Assembly: GCA_016292545.1 (NCBI GenBank)
Contig: JAEDIG010000107.1
Location: forward strand, 1-8,539
DNA length: 8,539 nt
Origin: Bacteroidaceae bacterium
GTDB taxonomy: Bacteria; Bacteroidota; Bacteroidia; Bacteroidales; Bacteroidaceae
Direction of reading: 5' to 3'
Shown here: piece after piece, positions 1 to 6,775 of the stretch
Numbering within the stretch: the stretch's first letter is position 1
How the letters are laid out: every line of letters starts with the position of its first letter
Translations under genes and position numbers: made by a program
Notes under the pieces: generated by a model
The model's input: the letters and a program-made list of their open reading frames with translations, nothing else
Database searches by the model: none
What the model was told of the DNA's origin: nothing

Positions 1-621
1 ATGGTTTATCTCATAGGCCCTGTGGGCAGTGGCAAGTCGTCGCTCATCAAGACCATTTATGGTGAGCTTTCGTGCGAGGGTGAGCGTGCGATGGTGGTCG
101 ACACCGATATGCTGCGTCTTCGCACCAAACGGTTGCCGATGCTGCGCCGGAAGATAGGAATGGTATTCCAGGATTTCCGCTTGCTCCCCGACTGCACGGT
201 GCACTACAATCTCGACTTTGTGCTGCGTGCCACTGACTGGAAAAGCGCTCAGCAGCGTCAGCAGCGCATAGCCGAGGTGCTGGCTATGGTGGACATGGAG
301 AATGCCCTCCATAAGGTTGTCTATGAGTTGTCGGGTGGTGAGAAGCAGCGTGTGTGTGTGGCGCGTGCCTTGCTCAACAGACCCTTGCTCATTCTTGCTG
401 ACGAGCCCACGGGCAATCTCGATCCTGATAACGGTGAGATGATACTGGCTTTGCTCGACGAAATCCGTCGGCAGAACCAGACCGCCGTGGTAGTGAGCAC
501 ACACAACATGCAATGGCTGGACTATTTTCCGGGAACTGTCTATCGTGTGGGCGATGGCCGACTGGTGCGCAGGACCAAGGACGATGCAGAAGCTGATTTG
601 CAAAAGGAATTATGTCAATAA
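1..621 (+). CDS. ftsE: FtsE-like cell-division ABC ATPase (5' partial)
   Basis: This is the ATP-binding subunit of an FtsEX-type ABC complex, which couples ATP hydrolysis at the inner face of the cytoplasmic membrane to activation of septal peptidoglycan hydrolases. In the 206 visible residues the full ABC set is present: Walker A GPVGSGKSS (6-14), Q-loop GMVFQD with Q57, signature LSGGE (110-114), Walker B LLILADE (129-135, catalytic E135), D-loop NLD (139-141) and switch H168. The text GMVFQDFRLLPDCTV and LADEPTGNLD is close to FtsE. E. coli FtsE is 222 aa and has about 27 residues before its Walker A, whereas here Walker A begins at residue 6. The real start therefore lies upstream of the window and the first ATG is internal. 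The FtsX partner is not downstream. It heads a tight run with lysC (22-nt gap). A LolD/MacB-type exporter ATPase is the main alternative. Confidence 0.85.
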   Translation: MVYLIGPVGSGKSSLIKTIYGELSCEGERAMVVDTDMLRLRTKRLPMLRRKIGMVFQDFRLLPDCTVHYNLDFVLRATDWKSAQQRQQRIAEVLAMVDMENALHKVVYELSGGEKQRVCVARALLNRPLLILADEPTGNLDPDNGEMILALLDEIRRQNQTAVVVSTHNMQWLDYFPGTVYRVGDGRLVRRTKDDAEADLQKELCQ

Positions 622-643
622 AAAAAATAACACGAACAAGATA

Positions 644-1969
644 ATGAAAGTACTCAAATTCGGCGGTACATCCGTAGGTACCCCACAAAGAATCAAGGAG
701 GTGAGCCAACTCATCACGTCCGACAACCAGTCTAAAATCGTTGTCCTCTCGGCCATGTCGGGTACCACCAACACGCTGGTGGAAATTTCCGACTATCTCT
801 ATAAGAAGAATCCCGAAGGTGCCAACACCATTATCAATCGCTTGGAGCATAAGTATATGCAGCATGTGAACGAAATCTACAGCACCGATGAGTGGAAGAA
901 CAAGACCATCCAGTTTCTCCATGAGGAATTCGACTATCTCCGTTCCTTCACCAAGGTCCATTTCACATCCTTCGAGGAGAAAGTGATTCTGGCACAGGGT
1001 GAAATCATGAGCACCAACATGGTCACCAATTATCTGCTGGAGTGTGGCATAAAGGCCATTCTGCTTCCTGCACTCGACATGATTCGCACCGACAAGAATT
1101 CGGAACCGGATTTCAACTACATTAAGGAACGCACCCTTTCGGTGCTCCAGACGAACCCCGGATATCAGATCTACATCACCCAGGGTTTCATCTGCAGAAA
1201 TGCATACGGCGAGATTGACAACCTGCTTCGTGGCGGTTCTGACTACACGGCTTGCCTCATTGGCGCAGCCTTGCAGGCCGAGGAAATCCAGATTTGGACT
1301 GATATAGATGGCATGCACAACAATGACCCCCGTGTGGTGGAACACACCCTTCCCGTGCGCCAGCTGCATTTTGAAGAAGCTGCCGAACTGGCCTATTTCG
1401 GAGCCAAGATTCTGCATCCCACCTGCATCCAGCCGGCCAAGTTCGCAGGTGTGCCTGTGCGCCTGCTCAACACCATGGATCCCACAGCTCCCGGCACCAC
1501 CATCAACAATGAGTTCCAGGCAGGTCAGATCAAGGCAGTGGCAGCCAAGGACAATATCGTCTGCATCCAGATTCAGAGCAGCCGCATGTTGCTGGCCCAC
1601 GGATTCCTCCGCAAGGTGTTCGAAATCTTTGAAACCTACAAGACCAGCATCGACATGGTGTGCACCAGCGAGGTGGGTGTCAGCGTCACCATCGACAACG
1701 ACAGCCATCTGGCTGACATCATCGATGAGCTGAAGAAATATGGCACTGTGAGTGTAGACAAGGACATGGTGATTATCTGCGTGGTGGGCGACCTTAACTC
1801 AGGCAATGTAGGTTTCGAAACCTTGGCCTGCGAGGCACTTAAGCGTATCCCTGTGCGCATGATAAGTTATGGTGGCAGCAACCACAACATATCCTTCCTC
1901 GTTCATGCCTGCGACAAGAAGGCCACCCTTCAGTCCCTGAGCGACACCTTGTTTGGAAAAAACGTGTAA
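644..1969 (+). CDS. lysC: Aspartate kinase (aspartokinase), monofunctional
   Basis: Phosphorylates L-aspartate with ATP, the first step towards diaminopimelate, lysine, threonine and methionine; cytoplasmic. The 441-residue product has the kinase domain first: KFGGTSVG (5-12), substrate-site E120 in LAQGE, RGGSDYTA (196-203), WTDIDG (218-223), DPR (228-230) and the FGAKILHP block (252-259). Two C-terminal ACT-type segments follow (about 305-375 and 376-441), the usual site of feedback inhibition by an end-product amino acid. Length matches E. coli LysC (449). There is no homoserine dehydrogenase domain, so this is not a ThrA/MetL fusion. I chose the ATG at 644 because the family begins directly at MKVLKFGGTS. 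The frame is open back to 545, but that extension overlaps the 3' end of ftsE and looks non-coding. The leader is A-rich without a Shine-Dalgarno, typical of Bacteroidota. Co-transcription with lysA suggests the lysine/DAP branch, though the effector cannot be read from sequence. Confidence 0.96.
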   Translation: MKVLKFGGTSVGTPQRIKEVSQLITSDNQSKIVVLSAMSGTTNTLVEISDYLYKKNPEGANTIINRLEHKYMQHVNEIYSTDEWKNKTIQFLHEEFDYLRSFTKVHFTSFEEKVILAQGEIMSTNMVTNYLLECGIKAILLPALDMIRTDKNSEPDFNYIKERTLSVLQTNPGYQIYITQGFICRNAYGEIDNLLRGGSDYTACLIGAALQAEEIQIWTDIDGMHNNDPRVVEHTLPVRQLHFEEAAELAYFGAKILHPTCIQPAKFAGVPVRLLNTMDPTAPGTTINNEFQAGQIKAVAAKDNIVCIQIQSSRMLLAHGFLRKVFEIFETYKTSIDMVCTSEVGVSVTIDNDSHLADIIDELKKYGTVSVDKDMVIICVVGDLNSGNVGFETLACEALKRIPVRMISYGGSNHNISFLVHACDKKATLQSLSDTLFGKNV

Positions 1970-1998
1970 CCCGCCACCTGCTGACAAAAAGATAGTCT

Positions 1999-3168
1999 AT
2001 GGAAGAAAGATTGTTTCCGGTGACGCAGTTCCAGAGCCTGCGCACCCCCTTTTATTTTTATGACACTGTGTTGCTCGACCATACGCTCCAGGCCATCAAG
2101 ACACAGACCGATCTTCATGAGGGCTACCACCTGCATTATGCAGTCAAGGCATGTGCCAACCCCAAGGTGCTGCGCCATATCGTGGCCGCAGGCTTTGGTG
2201 CCGATTGTGTGAGTGGGGGAGAGATTCAGGCTTGTCTGGATGCAGGTTTTCCGGCCAGTGAGATTGTTTTTGCAGGCGTGGGCAAGAGTGATTGGGAGAT
2301 AGAGCTGGGCCTGAAAGCGGGCATTCAGTATTTCAATGTGGAGAGTATCCCCGAGCTGGAGGTTATCAATGGGATTGCCTGCAGGATGGACCGGGTGGCT
2401 CGTGTAAGTTTCCGCATCAACCCCAATGTGGGTGCCCACACGCATGCCCATATCACCACGGGATTGGCAGAGAACAAGTTCGGCATAGCCATGGAGGACA
2501 TGGAGCATGTCATCTCTCTGGCTGCTGCCATGCCGAATGTGGAGTTTGTGGGATTGCATTTCCACATCGGTTCGCAGATTCTGGAAATGGACGATTTCGT
2601 GGCCTTGAGCAATCGTGTGAATGAATTGCAGGACCGTCTTGAGCGTCAGGGAATAAAGGTGAAGAACATCAATGTGGGCGGTGGCCTGGGCATCGACTAT
2701 CAGCAGCCCTCTCTGCATCCCATCCCTGATTTCGAAGCCTATTTCTCCACCTATGCTGCCCATCTGAAGCTGCGTCCTGGCCAGCATCTCCATTTCGAGC
2801 TCGGACGTGCGGTCGTGGGTCAGTGTGGCAGTCTCATCACCCGTTGCCTCTATGTGAAGAAGGGTGCTGTCAAGCAGTTTGCCATTGTGGATGCCGGCAT
2901 GAGCGACCTCATCCGTCCTGCCCTTTATGGAGCTTTCCATTTCATAGAGAACCTCACGGCCGACTCTTCTTCGGCACGGGAAACCTATGATGTGGTGGGT
3001 CCCATCTGCGAGAGTAGCGATGTGTTTGCCCGCGACTACGAGATGCCCCACACTCAGCGTGGCGATTTGCTGGCTTTGCGTTCTGCCGGGGCCTACGGCG
3101 AAATCATGTCGTGCGGCTACAACTGCCGTCCTCTGCCGATTGGCTATGCCACGGAGGATTTCCAGTAA
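1999..3168 (+). CDS. lysA: Diaminopimelate decarboxylase
   Basis: PLP-dependent enzyme that decarboxylates meso-diaminopimelate to L-lysine, the last lysine step; cytoplasmic. The 389 residues show the alanine-racemase-like barrel followed by the C-terminal beta domain of fold-type III decarboxylases. Visible residues are the PLP lysine K50 in HYAVKACANP, the ring-stacking HFHIGSQ (187-193, H189), the phosphate-binding GGG (227-229), ELGR (267-270), the active-site cysteine C337 in GPICESSD (donated across the dimer in the family) and Y366 in AGAYGE. The CESSD block argues for DAP rather than ornithine or arginine as substrate. Length is slightly under the roughly 400-420 aa common in the family, mainly at the N terminus. 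It starts 29 nt after lysC, so entry to and exit from the DAP pathway are encoded side by side. Because DAP is also the peptidoglycan cross-linking residue, this enzyme sets the split between cell wall and lysine. Confidence 0.96.
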   Translation: MEERLFPVTQFQSLRTPFYFYDTVLLDHTLQAIKTQTDLHEGYHLHYAVKACANPKVLRHIVAAGFGADCVSGGEIQACLDAGFPASEIVFAGVGKSDWEIELGLKAGIQYFNVESIPELEVINGIACRMDRVARVSFRINPNVGAHTHAHITTGLAENKFGIAMEDMEHVISLAAAMPNVEFVGLHFHIGSQILEMDDFVALSNRVNELQDRLERQGIKVKNINVGGGLGIDYQQPSLHPIPDFEAYFSTYAAHLKLRPGQHLHFELGRAVVGQCGSLITRCLYVKKGAVKQFAIVDAGMSDLIRPALYGAFHFIENLTADSSSARETYDVVGPICESSDVFARDYEMPHTQRGDLLALRSAGAYGEIMSCGYNCRPLPIGYATEDFQ

Positions 3169-3198
3169 TGCCATATTAATATATTAAGGTAGGGCGGC

Positions 3199-4350
3199 AT
3201 GGATGCGAATATGGTAATGTGGGCGGCTGTAGCGGGAGCGTTGTTCATGCTTCTGTTGCTGGCCTGTGCCTGCCGGCATCTGGATGCCCTTTCCCGAAGA
3301 AGCCGCGCGTGCCTGAATGAGCCTCTTCCCGAGCAGCTCCCTTCGGTCACGGTGGTGATGCTGGCCCATAATCAGGCCTCTTCCCTCCAGTCCGCTTTGC
3401 CGGGTTTCCTTTGCCAGGACTATCCCGTCCGCTTCGAGGTGATGGTGGTCGACCTTTCCAGCACCGATGGCACCGTTGGGTTGCTTGAGCGCATGGAATC
3501 CCAGTACCCCCATCTCCATCACACTTTTGTGCCCTCCACGGCACGCGATGTCAGCCTTGAGCGATTGGGTCTCATGTTGGGCATCAAGGCTGCCAGCTAT
3601 GACCATCTTGTGTTCACCTGTCCGGAGTGCATGCCCGTCAGCCAGCATTGGCTGCGGTGGATGGCAGCTCCTTTTTCCGACAGTAAGATTCAGATTGTGC
3701 TTGGCCCCACCCGCTACGATTGTCCGTCGGGTCTCAGGTCTTTTCTCATGAACTGGCAGCAGACCCACTGGCTCCTTTGGGCCACTGGCCACAAGCCATA
3801 CCGTTCCGGGTTCACCAATGTGGGCTATCATCGTTCGCTCTTCTGTCGCCATCAGGGCTTTGCCTCCCATGCCTATCTGCTGGCCGGGGCGTTGGACATC
3901 ATGGTCAACCATAGTGCCCTGTCGGGCAACACGGCCGTGTGTTTCCATCCCGATGCCTGTGTGTCAATGGCTGCCTCCGGCTTCTCGTGGACCGACTACC
4001 GCATGTTCTATATGGAGACATGCCGCCATTTTGTCCACACAATTGCCTATCGCCTCCATTATGCCTCCATGGCTTTGCTTCCATGGCTTTGCCTGTTCTG
4101 CATGGCTGCTTCATCCTTGGTATGTGTGCTGGGTGGCGGGCTGCTGCAGTCCTGGCTCTTGCTCTCTGTCGCCTTTACCGGGCTGGTGGTCTTGTATGTA
4201 TGCTTTTTCCGTTTGTCCCGTGTGTGGCATTTCCCGGGCTTTCGCCTGTTCCTTCCTTTCGAATGGCTGTGTGTGTGCCCTTCCGACCTGAAGGCATTCA
4301 TCCGTTATTTCACTGCCGACAGGCAGATTTTCAGAAAGAAATTTATTTAA
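3199..4350 (+). CDS. Membrane-anchored family 2-like glycosyltransferase, degenerate metal motif
   Basis: Probable GT-A fold glycosyltransferase tethered to the inner membrane, which would transfer a sugar from a nucleotide donor on the cytoplasmic side; acceptor unknown. Residues 5-25 form an N-terminal membrane anchor. The GT2-like domain follows: SVTVVMLAHNQ (49-59), FEVMVVDLSSTDGT (79-92, nucleotide-site D85), then TARDVSLERLGLMLGIKAA (114-132). Where GT2 enzymes normally carry a DxD metal motif (TDADC-like) this protein reads TCPEC (140-144), so one aspartate is cysteine and the other glutamate. A CRHF segment (275-278) sits near the usual acceptor-side motif. Two or three hydrophobic helices follow (about 290-313, 317-337, 345-360). 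The protein is unusually rich in cysteine. An AAGG lies about 9 nt before the ATG. It sits between lysA and a DedA gene. It could be active with an unusual metal site, or a non-catalytic relative. Confidence 0.72.
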   Translation: MDANMVMWAAVAGALFMLLLLACACRHLDALSRRSRACLNEPLPEQLPSVTVVMLAHNQASSLQSALPGFLCQDYPVRFEVMVVDLSSTDGTVGLLERMESQYPHLHHTFVPSTARDVSLERLGLMLGIKAASYDHLVFTCPECMPVSQHWLRWMAAPFSDSKIQIVLGPTRYDCPSGLRSFLMNWQQTHWLLWATGHKPYRSGFTNVGYHRSLFCRHQGFASHAYLLAGALDIMVNHSALSGNTAVCFHPDACVSMAASGFSWTDYRMFYMETCRHFVHTIAYRLHYASMALLPWLCLFCMAASSLVCVLGGGLLQSWLLLSVAFTGLVVLYVCFFRLSRVWHFPGFRLFLPFEWLCVCPSDLKAFIRYFTADRQIFRKKFI

Positions 4351-4373
4351 CCCCTCCAATATCCGATCTGACA

Positions 4374-5003
4374 ATGCAGAGTATCCCCTTCATTGCATGG
4401 TGCCTTGAGCACCTCAACTATTGGGTCATCACCCTTCTGATGGCCATAGAGAGCAGTTTCATCCCTTTCCCCAGTGAGGTAGTTGTTCCGCCGGCCGCTT
4501 ATCTTTCCGCCCAGCCCGACAGCGGTCTCAATGTGTTTCTGGTGGTGCTTTCTGCCACATTGGGTGCCCTCATCGGCGCGCTGGTCAACTATGTTCTGGC
4601 CCGCTATCTGGGTCGTCCGCTGGTCTATCGTTTTGCCGACAGCCGGCTGGGGCACATGTGCCTTATCGACCGTGCGAAGGTGGAACATTCAGAACGCTAT
4701 TTCGATGACCATGGAGCCCTGGGCACGTTTGTAGGACGGCTGGTGCCTGCTGTACGCCAGCTCATCAGCATTCCCGCAGGACTGGCCCGCATGGGTCTGG
4801 GCAAGTTTGTCCTCTACACCACGCTTGGCGCAGGCTTGTGGAACAGCATTCTGGCCGCCATTGGCTATTATCTGGCCCAGGTGGTCCCCTATGAGCAGCT
4901 CGACAGTGCTGTGGCCGAATATTCCGGCCATCTCAAGGTGGTGATGCTGGTGGTGGGTGCAGCTGTGGTTCTTTATCTTGTATACAAAGGTTATCGCAAA
5001 TGA
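4374..5003 (+). CDS. DedA-family (SNARE-associated/VTT) inner-membrane protein
   Basis: Polytopic inner-membrane protein of the DedA family. Members have been linked to translocation of undecaprenyl phosphate and to membrane proton-motive force and envelope-stress tolerance; the exact role of this paralogue is not known. The 209 residues carry the family marks: E26 followed by the re-entrant loop FIPFPSE (29-35), the GxxxGxxxNY helix (G64, G68, N72, Y73), and the block FVGRLVPAVRQLISIPAGLARM (119-140) with its conserved arginines and AG. Hydrophobic segments lie near 15-45, 52-78, 145-170 and 187-205. I chose the ATG at 4374: the frame is open back to 3939, but that stretch lies inside the glycosyltransferase gene and reads as shadow sequence. 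It begins 23 nt after the glycosyltransferase stop and overlaps the next gene by ATGA, so translational coupling with the barrel protein is likely. Confidence 0.93.
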   Translation: MQSIPFIAWCLEHLNYWVITLLMAIESSFIPFPSEVVVPPAAYLSAQPDSGLNVFLVVLSATLGALIGALVNYVLARYLGRPLVYRFADSRLGHMCLIDRAKVEHSERYFDDHGALGTFVGRLVPAVRQLISIPAGLARMGLGKFVLYTTLGAGLWNSILAAIGYYLAQVVPYEQLDSAVAEYSGHLKVVMLVVGAAVVLYLVYKGYRK

Positions 5004-6208
5004 AAAGGCCGCGTTTCCTGCTCCCCCTGCTGTTCTTGCTGTTGGCCGCTTCGGTGGCCAAAGGCCAGATGTGGGATTCGCTGGCCACTTCGTCCTATCG
5101 CATCGCTCCCTCTATGCTGCGCCAGCTCCGGGTGGAGGTGGACAACCTCTCCTTCTTCCGCGACAATGAATACAGCAGCTCGCTCACCAAGGGCTATTCC
5201 CTCCCGGGCCTGTGGGTGCAGCCCAGGCTTACCTATGTCCCCTTGTCGGCCATCAGGCTGGAATTGGGTTTCCATGCCCTGGTTTTCAATGGATCCAACA
5301 AGTATCCCTGCTATGTCTATCACGACATTGCCACCTGGAAGGGCAGCCAGTACCAGAAGGGAGCCCATGTGCTGCCTTGGGTGCGTGCGCAGGCCCAGTT
5401 CCGCCATCTCACCGTTGTGCTGGGCAATCTGTATGGAGGTCAGCAGCATGGCTTCACCGATGCCCTATGGAATGCAGAGGCCAATCTTTCGCAGGACCCT
5501 GAGATGGGCTTCCAGTTGCTGTGGGACCGCAGCCGCCTCCATTCCGACACGTGGCTCAACTGGCAGAGCTACATCTACGAGGAGGACACCCACCAGGAAG
5601 CCTTCACTGTGGGTTCCAACTGGCGTGTCCAGTTGGGCGACACGGTTTCGGCTTTCAAGTGGTATCTGCCTGTCCAGTTGGTGGTGCAGCATCGTGGTGG
5701 GGAGCAGGACCTCACTGATATGGGTGTGCAAACCATCAGCAATGCCTATGCAGGTGTGTCCTTCGAATGGCTGGCCCGTCGCAGGGCACTCACGTCCTTG
5801 GGCGGAGAGGCAGGCGTGCAGGCCGCCTATCAGCAGAGCGGCACCCTTTGGCCCTTCGACACGGGACTGGCTTTTTCTGCCTCTGTGCGTGCCACGCTGT
5901 GGAACCGTCTAGGCCTTCGTGCCGGCTATTTCTGTGCGCCCGACCATTTCATCAGCCTTTATGGCCATCCGTTCTTCAGCACGGTCAGCATTCGCGACCA
6001 TCAGAGCTATTCCGGTCTGTCCACGGCCTGGCTCCATGCCGATTACCACTACACCTTTGCCCGCAACTATGTGCTGGGGGCTGGGGTAGAGGCATACCAG
6101 TGCTGGCTGGGAAACAGTGCAGAAAAGACTCCAAGCAATGAGTTCAACTTCTCTTTTGGCATCTACCTGCGCCTCCATCCCTCCCTGCTCATCAAGCAGT
6201 TCCGCTAG
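5000..6208 (+). CDS. Exported, probable outer-membrane beta-barrel protein of unknown function
   Basis: I do not recognise the family. The 402-residue product opens with a clear Sec signal peptide (MKRPR, then a Leu/Ala-rich core to about residue 20, likely cut near AKG-Q, 21-23). The rest has no long hydrophobic helices. It alternates hydrophobic and polar residues in short amphipathic strands rich in Trp, Tyr and Gln, for example around 73-97, 125-145, 185-192, 218-232, 246-258, 288-310 and 340-366, separated by polar turns. That is the pattern of an outer-membrane barrel, perhaps 12-16 strands. The last residue is Arg after Phe (KQFR), so the classical C-terminal aromatic BAM signal is not perfect. 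No lipobox, TonB box or plug domain is seen. Its start overlaps the dedA stop (ATGA), implying coupled translation with an inner-membrane partner. Its stop codon shares CTAG with the opposing cupin gene. A soluble periplasmic beta protein is the alternative. Confidence 0.7.
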   Translation: MKRPRFLLPLLFLLLAASVAKGQMWDSLATSSYRIAPSMLRQLRVEVDNLSFFRDNEYSSSLTKGYSLPGLWVQPRLTYVPLSAIRLELGFHALVFNGSNKYPCYVYHDIATWKGSQYQKGAHVLPWVRAQAQFRHLTVVLGNLYGGQQHGFTDALWNAEANLSQDPEMGFQLLWDRSRLHSDTWLNWQSYIYEEDTHQEAFTVGSNWRVQLGDTVSAFKWYLPVQLVVQHRGGEQDLTDMGVQTISNAYAGVSFEWLARRRALTSLGGEAGVQAAYQQSGTLWPFDTGLAFSASVRATLWNRLGLRAGYFCAPDHFISLYGHPFFSTVSIRDHQSYSGLSTAWLHADYHYTFARNYVLGAGVEAYQCWLGNSAEKTPSNEFNFSFGIYLRLHPSLLIKQFR

Positions 6209-6612
6209 GCTTGGCTTCCTCCCGGGTTCAGCGTCTCGCTTCCGTCCTGTCCATATTTTCCGTCCTTTGCCTCAAAGATGACGGTACCCTCTTCCAGGGC
6301 CTCTGTCTTGTGCCATACGCCCTTGGGCACGCAGTAGAAGGGGCAGCTGCTTTGCGCGGCAATCTCCTCCTGTGCCGTTTTGCTCCCGTCTTCGGCATAA
6401 TATGTTTGCCTCACCCTTCCCCGGAGCACACACACCGTTTCCGTGCTCAGGGGGTGTCTGTGGATGGGCACGTTGGTTCCTGGTTCCAGTGCGTTGAGCA
6501 TGCGTTGCGAGTTGTCTTCCGTGGTTGTCCTCATGTCGAGGTTCATTCTCAGCCGGGGCGATTGCTTGGCCGCCTCCGTGAGTCTGTCCAGTGTGTCTTT
6601 TTTTATGTCCAT
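6205..6612 (-). CDS. WbuC-type cupin-fold metalloprotein
   Basis: Small single-domain cupin of 135 residues related to WbuC, a family often found in O-antigen/polysaccharide clusters but of unproven reaction. Family-like text runs throughout: LDRLTEAAKQSPRLRMNLDMR near the N terminus (8-28), then QRMLNALEPGTNVPIHRHP (36-54). The cupin metal ligands are H51 and H53 in HRHP, E58 and H101 in VPKGVWH, followed by TVIFEAKDGKYG (110-121). The C-terminal tail is shorter than in E. coli WbuC. It should be cytoplasmic, with no signal peptide. The ATG at 6612 is the family-like start. Its leader has no Shine-Dalgarno, but a good Bacteroidota promoter and a perfect palindrome lie just upstream. No polysaccharide cluster is visible around it, although a glycosyltransferase lies about 2 kb away. 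It converges on the barrel-protein gene with a 4-nt overlap. Confidence 0.88.
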   Translation of the reverse strand: MDIKKDTLDRLTEAAKQSPRLRMNLDMRTTTEDNSQRMLNALEPGTNVPIHRHPLSTETVCVLRGRVRQTYYAEDGSKTAQEEIAAQSSCPFYCVPKGVWHKTEALEEGTVIFEAKDGKYGQDGSETLNPGGSQA

Positions 6613-6625
6613 GAAATCTTATAAA

Positions 6626-6641
6626 TGGTGAAATTTCACCA
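6626..6641. promoter_or_regulatory. Perfect 16-bp palindrome, candidate operator
   Basis: TGGTGAAATTTCACCA is a complete palindrome with no spacer. It lies directly against the -7 box of the predicted cupin promoter and covers the predicted transcription start, 13 nt before the cupin start codon. This placement suits a dimeric repressor; the cognate regulator is not in the window. As RNA it would fold poorly because it has no loop bases, so a DNA-binding site is the better reading. Confidence 0.5.
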
Positions 6642-6673
6642 CAAAAATACAACAATCTTAACAATACGGCAAG
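6642..6673 (-). promoter_or_regulatory. Bacteroidota-type promoter for the cupin gene
   Basis: Read on the - strand, TATTTTTG (6649 to 6642) fits the Bacteroidota -7 consensus TAnnTTTG. A TTG core (6672 to 6670, in the context CTTG) lies 20 nt upstream, at the spacing expected of the -33 element. Transcription would begin a few bases downstream, about 6635-6639, giving a leader of roughly 25 nt to the cupin ATG. Called from consensus alone. Confidence 0.55.
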
Positions 6674-6734
6674 TCCAATCCCTAAAAAAAGGTAAATCAT
6701 CCTCTATAGCCATCCGGGTTTCATGCTTTTTTTG

Positions 6735-6742
6735 TAATTTTG
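6735..6742 (+). promoter_or_regulatory. -7-like box upstream of the TPR gene
   Basis: TAATTTTG matches the Bacteroidota -7 consensus TAnnTTTG, 33 nt before the TPR-gene ATG. No convincing TTTG appears about 19 nt further upstream; the nearest candidate, GTTTC at 6718-6722, is too close. The start codon is preceded by AAAGG (6762-6766) at 9 nt, a possible but for this phylum optional Shine-Dalgarno. Confidence 0.42.
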
Positions 6743-6775
6743 TGTCGTTAATTACAGAATGAAAGGTATTAGACT

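Noticed and set aside
545..643. 33-residue N-terminal extension of aspartate kinase
   Set aside because: The family starts at MKVLKFGGTS; the extension overlaps ftsE and contains shadow text.
622..643. Lysine riboswitch or leader attenuator before lysC
   Set aside because: Only 22 A-rich nucleotides separate ftsE and lysC, too short for a riboswitch; any control would lie upstream of the window.
389..1708. Long - strand open frame of 439 codons opposite ftsE/lysC
   Set aside because: It lies antisense to well-conserved kinase motifs, has Gly/His/Val/Leu-rich shadow text with no domain, and arises from the third-position bias of lysC.
1930..3174. Long - strand open frame of 414 codons covering all of lysA
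   Set aside because: It is the mirror of lysA codon bias; no start context, promoter or recognisable motif, whereas lysA has all catalytic residues.
3939..4373. 145-residue N-terminal extension of the DedA protein
   Set aside because: It lies inside the glycosyltransferase gene in another frame; the DedA fold is complete from 4374.
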